From NCBI GenBank assembly GCA_963930655.1, contig OZ005619.1, positions 18,747,752-18,811,751 on the forward strand: DNA of 64,000 bases. Direction: 5' to 3'. The translations under genes and the position numbers were made by a program. Below are positions 57,197-64,000 of the stretch, piece by piece. Source of the stretch: Myrica gale (Eukaryota; Streptophyta; Magnoliopsida; Fagales; Myricaceae). The first letter of the stretch is position 1. Each line of letters begins with the position of its first letter. The notes beneath the pieces are model-generated. The model was not told where the DNA came from. It saw nothing but the letters and a program-made list of their open reading frames with translations, and ran no database searches.

Positions 57197-58700
57197 CGAC
57201 CTTATGTTATGGTGGATGAGCCTAGATTGAATTTCTATGTGATGTTTTATAGTTGTTTCCTTTTCCATGGTTAGGACTTAGAAATGGTTTTCTTCCCCTT
57301 CTATTTGTTGTGAAAAGTTGCAAGGGCTCATTTTTAAGCGCGTGATTGGTTGTTGCCATATGCTTTTCTTCTTTTCAGGCTTTAACTATGAATGGAACTT
57401 ATTGAAGTCTCAATATGGTTGTGGCTTTCATATTCACTGCATATGCTTTGTTCACCCCCTGCAGGGTGATTGCTTAAGCATGGAATTATTTGATGTGAGA
57501 AAAATTGTCGCTATAGGGGAATTAACAGACAGTTGCCTAGAAGATTTCTGTAAGCAGTATCAATCTTATAAAATGGCAGAGCCAATGAATTCTTATCAGT
57601 AATATTATTGGTTACCTTGATTTGCTTTGAAAGCAATATCCAGCTCATTGACAGTTACTACTGTATTTGTCGACTAAATATTGTTAATGTCCAGTATGTG
57701 CTCCTCATACAGAAGACAACCCTTCTAGGGCTGCTTCATGTAAGTGGAGAAATTTTGTAGTTCCATTACTTGCACTTCTGCTCTTGCTGATCTATTCAAA
57801 GGGGCAACTCTGTTTCATGATTATCGGGTGTAATGTCATTGACTCTCTTATTTTGGCTGAGGAAGAGATGCTAATAGATACCTGTTCCTTGCCTCTACAT
57901 GATGGAAAAAAAATGTTCGTGTCAGTTGTTTGTAGTTGATTCTGCCTGCCGGTTAATTGGTGGGTAAGTCTACTTCCATGGATGAGACACTTGTTCACGT
58001 CTCCTTCCAATTAGTGCAGCACATATGTGATTTTTATTGAGCTTCTACAAGCCCAAAGTCACATAGGAATCTGTCACCTGTCTACTTTGGAATGCTAGAT
58101 TCGATGCTGCTAGAAACATTAAGTCGACAATTGATAAAGCTGAAAGTGATGTATGGATACCATTCCTGGATTCGTGATGGAAAGAAAACAAAAATCTGAC
58201 AAGTCAAGGAGGTATTTGCCAATTCCCACTTTGCAATGGTTTCTTATGGTTCATTTGTTATATTATTCTTGACAAAGAATTCAAAGAACAAGGATGTGCA
58301 TGCCCAATACGTTCTCCTGTTGGCGCCTCAGATCTATCACCTTCTGCCCAAGACAGACGCCGTGTGTTTCGCCATCCAATACATTGATATGGGAAAGTGC
58401 TCTCGTGGTAACATTTTGCTGCATGGAAACCATCCCCGCATGAAGATGGTGAGTATTTTATTCGGCGATCTAGTTGAAGTTTGAGCAATTCAATGGGAAA
58501 TTCGTTCTGCCCCCTGGCCTTATGGCCGTGTTGTCCTTGGAATAATTTGTGGGGCTAAGATTTCTATTACCTCTCAAGCAATTAACCCACCTTGTACGTT
58601 GTTGTCAATTAGTCTTTTTCTCTTCCACAAGAGGTCGGTGGAAGACGTGGGGATGAAGCCAAAGTCTCACCAGTGGACTTTCTTGCATCAAATCATTTGA
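57197..58700. other. Region without recognised gene
   Basis: Short open frames occur at 57318-57602 and 58236-58484 on the plus strand. Neither resembles a known family. This may be transcribed 3' sequence of the preceding ORF. Confidence 0.3.
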
Positions 58701-58967
58701 CATCTTCTGTGTGAACATTGGTGTCCAGAATCTTATAAATTGTTAAAAATTTCAGTAACGTCGTGTTTGAGTGTTAAAATTTCAGGGTGATTAAAATTTA
58801 AAGTATGAAATTTGGCGAAAAAATTAATATAGTTTATGAGAATTTGTGAAAAATTGGTGAAAAAATTAAGTAGAGTAAGCTATAGAATAAAAACAGATAT
58901 TTGGTGTAATATCTAATAATTATAAAATAAATAAATATGGATAATAAGATGACAATTAAGGCTGCGT

Positions 58968-59103
58968 TTGCACCAGATATTTCACAAACTCCCAATAAAA
59001 TACTACAATATAATCTCTCTCTCTTCCATCAAAAAATATAAAAAATTACCTCTTAACTTTTTCACTAAACCCAATACTAAAAATTTTACAACACAAACAT
59101 AAC
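58968..59103. mobile_element. AT-rich MITE of the ggctgcgtttg family, uninterrupted
   Basis: The stretch begins aaggctgcgtttgcacc and ends aattttacaacacaaac. It is colinear with 2264-2320 plus 2831-2965 and shows the empty site ataaaatactacaatata. Confidence 0.6.
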
Positions 59104-59253
59104 TTAAATATGTAAGGAATTCATTATGATGTACTATAAACTATAAAATAATACTAATGAGAATTTTTTCGTTTGAATTCTTTTGTTCCCGAACATTCTT
59201 GTACCATATCGATGACACTAGTAAGTTATCTTATGCATGATGGATTACCTATT

Positions 59254-59284
<31 letters not shown>

Positions 59285-60080
59285 ATTGATCTCAAACTCT
59301 CAACTAATGTACATCGGGGGTTTACTCCTTAAAAAAATTTGAACCTATTGATCTCCTCTGATTGCTTGACTCTAAATGGTGATCATAAAAATTCAAAGGC
59401 AAATATTCCTTGTTGTCCGAATGATTCTCTCATGTGACATGCTTCATATATCATATGCACAAGAAAATGTGCTGCTTAGAACGTGGGTACCAATTTTATA
59501 CATGGTCAGCGCCGTCACTCAATTAAGAAAAAAAAACTCTTCCACAGCTTCAATAAAAAATGACATTTTAATTTTTAAAAATGCTTAATGATTATGATCA
59601 TGCCATTGATCTTTATCCTTATTTATCTGTCGAATTGGGCAATTCGTATGAATAGATTTCGTGTAAATTCAAATCGTACAAAACGATTCAAGGGACTACT
59701 GTATTTTAATAAACAGGTCCAACCTTTTAAGGTTGAGCATATTATTTAATAAGATAAGATTATAAAAAGTCTTACATGACTTAATTAAATGACGTGATTA
59801 ATTTAAAATATTAAATTTATTTCTTTAAAAATTAATAATATCCTTTTAAAAGGCTTCACACAATTTATCTCTGTATTGAATCTATCAATTTTTGCTCATA
59901 AAAAAAAATAGACATAACATTATATCTTATTTAATATTATTTATATAAAATTTCGAAAAATATAAATTTTCTATCTATTACATAAATTCTCTCTAAATTT
60001 TACTATAAAATTCACTAAATTATTTTTACCGAGAATCCTTGTACTGCTTGACCGAGCTCAAAGCGTGCAAGGAGAATTGG
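59104..60080. other. AT-rich intergenic region
   Basis: It contains an (ATT)n microsatellite at about 59252-59282 and no gene. Confidence 0.4.
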
Positions 60081-60082
60081 GT

Positions 60083-60350
60083 AATGTTTGTTTCAAAGTT
60101 TTTTTCTAGGATTCAAATACATTCACAAAATTATCACCGAATATTTTAAAAATTCAAACACAAACATCAATACATTTAACACAATCTCCAACAATTTTTT
60201 ATTTTTTTATTTAACACAAATTTTCTCTTTCTATATTTTTTCACATAACTCAATTACATCAAATTATTTCTCCCTCCATTTTATATAAACACCTATAAAA
60301 TACTATTCAACATAAATATCCACTTTTCTAAAATCTTACATTTTATCCCA
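60083..60350. mobile_element. AT-rich MITE-like repeat
   Basis: The left end gggtaatgtttgtttc and the interior (caatctccaacaattttt, cacataactcaattacatc) resemble the inverted orientation of the repeat at 13435-13765. Ends are not precise. Confidence 0.4.
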
Positions 60351-60430
60351 AAACTCACCGGTCCCGCGGGATGCGACCCGGCTAGGCAATTTCTCTCTCA
60401 CGGAGACACGGACAGCTCCCATCGCTTCTC

Positions 60431-60858
60431 GTCATGGCTTCCACCTTCTCCTTTGAGTCGTGAGCTGGGAGAGACTTCTTATCAAGATCATGCAAGCCGC
60501 TGTATATTTTTGTACTTTTATAAAAGGTGTATAATTTGTTTGCCTTTTTTTATGTATATTCAAGAGATATTTATTTATCAATATTTTAAAAAATATTCTT
60601 AAAATTTTAAAAATCTTTTAAAAATTTAAATTTATTAAACAAAAATTAAAAAATTTAAATTGTGTAAATATTAAAAATTTTAATACCCAATATTTTAAGA
60701 ATCAAACATCACCTCAATTAATCTGATACTTTGTAAATTATAAATTTAATATAAAAGGAGATGGCAGGAAATATATATTAATATAGCGGCTTGCATGATC
60801 TTGATAAGAAGTCTCTCCCAGCTCATAACTCAAAGGAGAAGGTGGAAGCCAGGACGGA
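60431..60858. repeat. Inverted repeat with 70-bp arms
   Basis: The arm at 60431-60505 (ggcttccaccttctcctttg, agacttcttatcaagatcat) recurs inverted at about 60783-60858. A third, shorter copy of agcggcttgcatgatc lies at about 61367-61382, so the inner boundary was also duplicated. Confidence 0.75.
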
Positions 60859-60931
60859 AAAGTGCAGCATGGTCAAATACAATATTTTTATTGTGCTTTG
60901 AATAAAATTAATATAAAAGGAGAAGTCTCTT

Positions 60932-61350
60932 TTTTTTTTTCTAAGCAACTTAGGGGAAATGGAGAGTCACCACGGCAAGGGCACAGGTAAGGGCGAACAA
61001 ACCTTACAGCGGTCGACCTACACGTCCTTCAAAAGGGTAGGACCTTTGAAGGAGGAGTGTTAACTTATAAGGCTACCAACCCCGCCGCACCTTGCCAATG
61101 TGTGACTCAAACTTTTCTTTTTCTAAGCAATTTAGGAGAAAAGGGAAGGGAGAGTCACTACGGTAAGGGTACAGGTAAGGGCGAGCAAACCTTACAGCGG
61201 TCGACCCACACATCCTTCAAAATGACCTATCTTTTGAAGGAGGAGTGTCAATTTATAAGGCCACTAATTCTGCCGTACCTTGTCAATATGAGACTAAAAC
61301 TTTTCTTTTTCCAAACAACTTAGGGAAAAGGGAAATAGAGAGTAAAAAAC
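60932..61350 (-). mobile_element. Dimeric retroposon with 12-bp target duplication
   Basis: A T-run followed by ctaagcaacttagg marks the 3' end, as in the family at 7127. Two related units of about 190 bp follow (each with gagtcacyacgg, acaggtaagggcga, aaaccttacagcggtcgacc and cttttgaaggaggagtgt). Perfect copies of gagaagtctctt flank the block at 60920-60931 and 61351-61362. No protein is encoded. Confidence 0.75.
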
Positions 61351-61382
61351 GAGAAGTCTCTTGATATAGCGGCTTGCATGAT

Positions 61383-62327
61383 CAAAATATATAATATATA
61401 TTTAAAAAAAAATTATAACAAGTAAATTCTGTTATAAAATCCTATTGTATCTATCTGTCTCAATAAATTCGGGCACCAACAAACGGCGGCTTTCGTACCA
61501 ACGGGACGTGGCACCTGGAAGACATAAAAGGGTACGTTAGTAAAAAGGTAAAAAGTATTTTTCAAAACTGCTTTACAGCAGTAGCGTTGTCGGTATCATC
61601 GTTACGGAAAAGTGCTTCCCACGCTCGACGTCGTCTTCGTGTTCAAGACGCCCCGGTTGGAAGCTATATAAAATCCGTTGGGACCAATGATACTTATCCA
61701 CGTGCTTAAGGAGACGGTGGGTTCCGTCCTAGCCATTACCCACTTTCCACGACTAAACTAAACTCCAACGCACTGTTCTCCGACCCAGTTCCACGTTGTC
61801 TTCCCAGATTCTCTCTATCTCGGCCGACTCGGCGTAGCATTCTGTATCTGTTTTTTTGTTTGAATAATCGTAATTAGGCATAGGATTTGGAAAGCAACTT
61901 CTCGTTAAGAGTAGTACACCTACATGAATCTGAGAATCAGTGTTCAATTTACTAAAACCATCTCTCTCTCTCTTTTCTAATCCTCTCTCTATCTCTCTCA
62001 CTCTGAAAGTAAAGTAATCCAAAAAGAGAAGAAGAAAAGGAAAGTAAAATAATTCCGCCATGAATGCTTCCTTGCTTCCTCGACACCCATCTCTCTCTCT
62101 CTCTCCCGCTTTTTAAAATGACATTCATGGCTTATCGAAACTGACCTACCAAGCAAAGCAGTCCAAGACATGGTTCAACTCCACTATCCATGAGTTCCTA
62201 TATTGCTTGCCCACTACTCCTTTGTCCCATTTGTCCCACAGATTTTTGCCTTTGTTTTTCACCCGAGTTTTGAGCTTCTCAACTCGAGGAACAAAACCCA
62301 CGCTCCATTATTTGCTTTTGAGCTCCA
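61383..62327. other. Upstream region of the TBL gene
   Basis: No gene. CT-rich runs at 61956-61996 and 62089-62106 lie in the probable 5' UTR or core promoter of the TBL gene, a common plant arrangement. Confidence 0.4.
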
Positions 62328-64000
62328 ATGTGTGAGAAACCATCCGTGCCAGACCTTGAAGCCATGCCAGTCTCTGAACTATTCAAGAAATTTAAGCGCT
62401 TGAGACTCTTTGAGCCATCCGTCGGTGTTCTGGGATTCGTCTTTGTTACTGTCTTGGTGATTTGCTGCTTCTTCTACTTGGATTACAGAGCTGTGCCTAA
62501 AGGGTTGCTGTTCCCCGGACAGTCGGAGAGGTTCATGTGGTTGCAGATCAAAGGGTCCGGCAAGGACCATAGGGTTGAGTTTCTTGAAGAAAAGGGCGAC
62601 GGCTGTGATGTATTTGTAGGAGATTGGGTGTGGGATGATAGCTATCCTTTGTATCAGTCCAAGGATTGCAGATTTTTAGATCAAGGATTTCGGTGCTCTG
62701 AGAATGGGAGACCTGATTTGTTTTACACCCATTGGAGATGGCAGCCCAAAGATTGCAACTTACCCAGGTTCTTATTATAATGTTACTTTAGCATCGCTGA
62801 TTAGTATTGTTTGTTTTTAGAGAAAATGAGGGGAAACCGGAAATTATTTTATTTTGTACCAGAAGGAAAGAGACTCTGAGGTGTTAATAATTTTACATAT
62901 CTAGAACCTGAGAGAATGAGGAATTCACCTTCTCCGCATTTAGCCTGTTGAATCATTATCGTTGGATGCTGTATGTTACAATCCATGTGGTCAGTGAAAA
63001 GTTAATTTGGATGATTTTAAAATAAGCCGTTCGGCGTTGGAAATAAAGAATATAAATTACTAGACTTTAGAAACTGTCTTCTCCATCACTTTCCTGCATT
63101 GTTTCAACAACAGGAGGGTTTGATTATTTTACTTGGGATATTTGATTGGATATGTGTTTGGTTTGTGACCATATACTCAAGTCTCATATCTCCGTCAGGC
63201 ATCGGGAAGCTAATTGTCAAACTTTCATACTAATTTACAGCAACTTTGAAAGCGACTCCCATGTTATCTTGGAAAGTGTATTCCCTGTTATTTCCATCTT
63301 TTCTTGGAAAACATTGGCTGTTGATAAATTACTAATCATATCAAAAACTAATTTATACGTAAGTTCCAGCTGACACAATGATCAACGGAAATTAATAGAA
63401 TGCTCTACGGAAAGGACTATTTAGTTTCACTATAGAACTAAATTGATTCTCTAAGGGTATATTCTGGCGATGGACGAAAATGGTTGATTTTCCAATGAAT
63501 TTCACATAATATTTATCTTACGGCTTAGAAAATTTGGCGGCTTTCCCTTTTCCTGCTTCCCACCATTTTCTTCTTTCTGATTGTCTGTTAGATGTTGCTT
63601 TCCTAGTCTTTGAATGTTTCCAGTGTATGGTAGCTTGGCTTGTGGACCTTTCAGCAATGACGTGACAATTATAAGCAAAAAAGGACAAATTCAGTTTCTT
63701 TGTTGATATTGAACTTGTCTTTTGTTTTGCTCTATGTTGTTTGATAGCTTCTTCTTTTGCCTTGTCCTTTTTTTGGTCAAGCAGTGAATAGTTGATAAGT
63801 TGTAAAGCTACATTGTTTTCTTACAATACCTATACTCTTTTCATTTATAAAAGCAGGTTTGATGCAAAATTGATGTTGGAAAAACTGCGAAACAGAAGGC
63901 TTGTGTTTGTTGGTGACTCAATTGGGAGAAACCAATGGGAGTCCCTCCTCTGCATGCTCTCATCTGCAGTTGTTAATAAGGATTCAATCTATGAAGTAAA
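62328..64000 (+). CDS. Trichome birefringence-like protein (TBL10/11 type), partial, runs off window
   Basis: Exon 1 (62328-62767) and the start of exon 2 (63857-64000) join in frame (split Arg codon AG/G) and give 194 residues before the window ends. The protein has a cytosolic tail, one Golgi signal anchor (residues about 35-53, GVLGFVFVTVLVICCFF), then a PMR5N domain (CDVFVGDWVWDD, YPLYQSKDCRFLDQGFRC, FYTHWRWQPKDCNLPRFD). The GDS esterase motif follows (LVFVGDSIGRNQWESLLCML). TBL proteins O-acetylate wall polysaccharides such as xylan and pectin in the Golgi; the C-terminal DxxH motif is outside the window. The exon 1 donor is gttctt, which is weak. Confidence 0.93.
62768..63856 (+). other. 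Intron 1 of the TBL gene
   Basis: A 1,089-bp intron. I see no repeat or embedded gene in it. Confidence 0.8.

Noticed and set aside
58236-58484. 82-codon plus-strand frame
   Set aside because: Not similar to any family I know; probably chance in AT-moderate DNA.
1-64000. CRISPR arrays, rRNA and tRNA genes
   Set aside because: This is plant nuclear DNA; I saw no spaced identical repeats, no rRNA core sequence and no convincing tRNA cloverleaf.

Overview
This window is nuclear DNA of a flowering plant, almost certainly a eudicot. The genes have short exons with GT-AG introns in AT-rich DNA. The gene families (nodulin-26-like aquaporin, EDGP/basic 7S globulin, NF-YC, trichome-birefringence-like, plant U2 snRNA) and the transposons (Mutator-like elements, L1-type LINEs with an RNase H domain, MITEs, a TRIM) are plant types. 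I cannot name the species.

Layout. 1-1.8 kb: remains of LTR elements on the minus strand. 2.3-4.9 kb: a nested MITE and a composite terminal-repeat element. 5.4-6.7 kb: an intact intronless EDGP-like gene. Its 3' part and downstream flank are duplicated at about 12.7-14.4 kb, where only a fragment of the gene survives. Between the two copies lies a 4.0-kb Mutator-like element with a FAR1-type transposase relic. 14.5-16.3 kb: a five-exon NIP7-like aquaporin. 19.2-22.4 kb: a six-exon signal peptidase complex subunit 3 gene. 23.2-24.6 kb: a Pack-MULE carrying two joined fragments of an LWD-type WD40 gene. 24.7-29.6 kb: gene-poor, rich in small repeats. 29.6-32.9 kb: a five-exon TSJT1/AILP1-like gene, followed by a U2 snRNA gene copy on the minus strand. 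34-35.4 kb: a pectate lyase pseudogene. 35.7-36.1 kb: a LINE fragment. 38.4-39.3 kb: a TRIM. 40.2-48.3 kb: an NF-YC gene whose 5' UTR intron holds a full-length antisense LINE. 50.0-53.7 kb: an eleven-exon NAD(P)HX dehydratase (NNRD) gene on the minus strand with several frame lesions. 55.8 kb: a 53-residue OEP7-like outer envelope protein. 56.7 kb: a Myb/SANT- or Harbinger-derived ORF. 62.3-64 kb: the first two exons of a TBL gene that runs off the window.

Host genes. The order EDGP-like protease, TSJT1/AILP1, NNRD, TBL resembles, from memory, Arabidopsis At5g19100-At5g19160, so this looks like an old conserved block expanded by transposons and local duplication. The genes do not form one pathway: they cover cell-wall defence and modification, boron or solute transport, secretory signal cleavage, nucleotide repair and CCAAT-box transcription.

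The most notable observations are the Pack-MULE with the LWD capture, the decayed but structurally complete NNRD gene, two MITE insertions whose empty sites exist elsewhere in the same window, and two tiny retroposition scars that consist of little more than a poly-A tail between target duplications.
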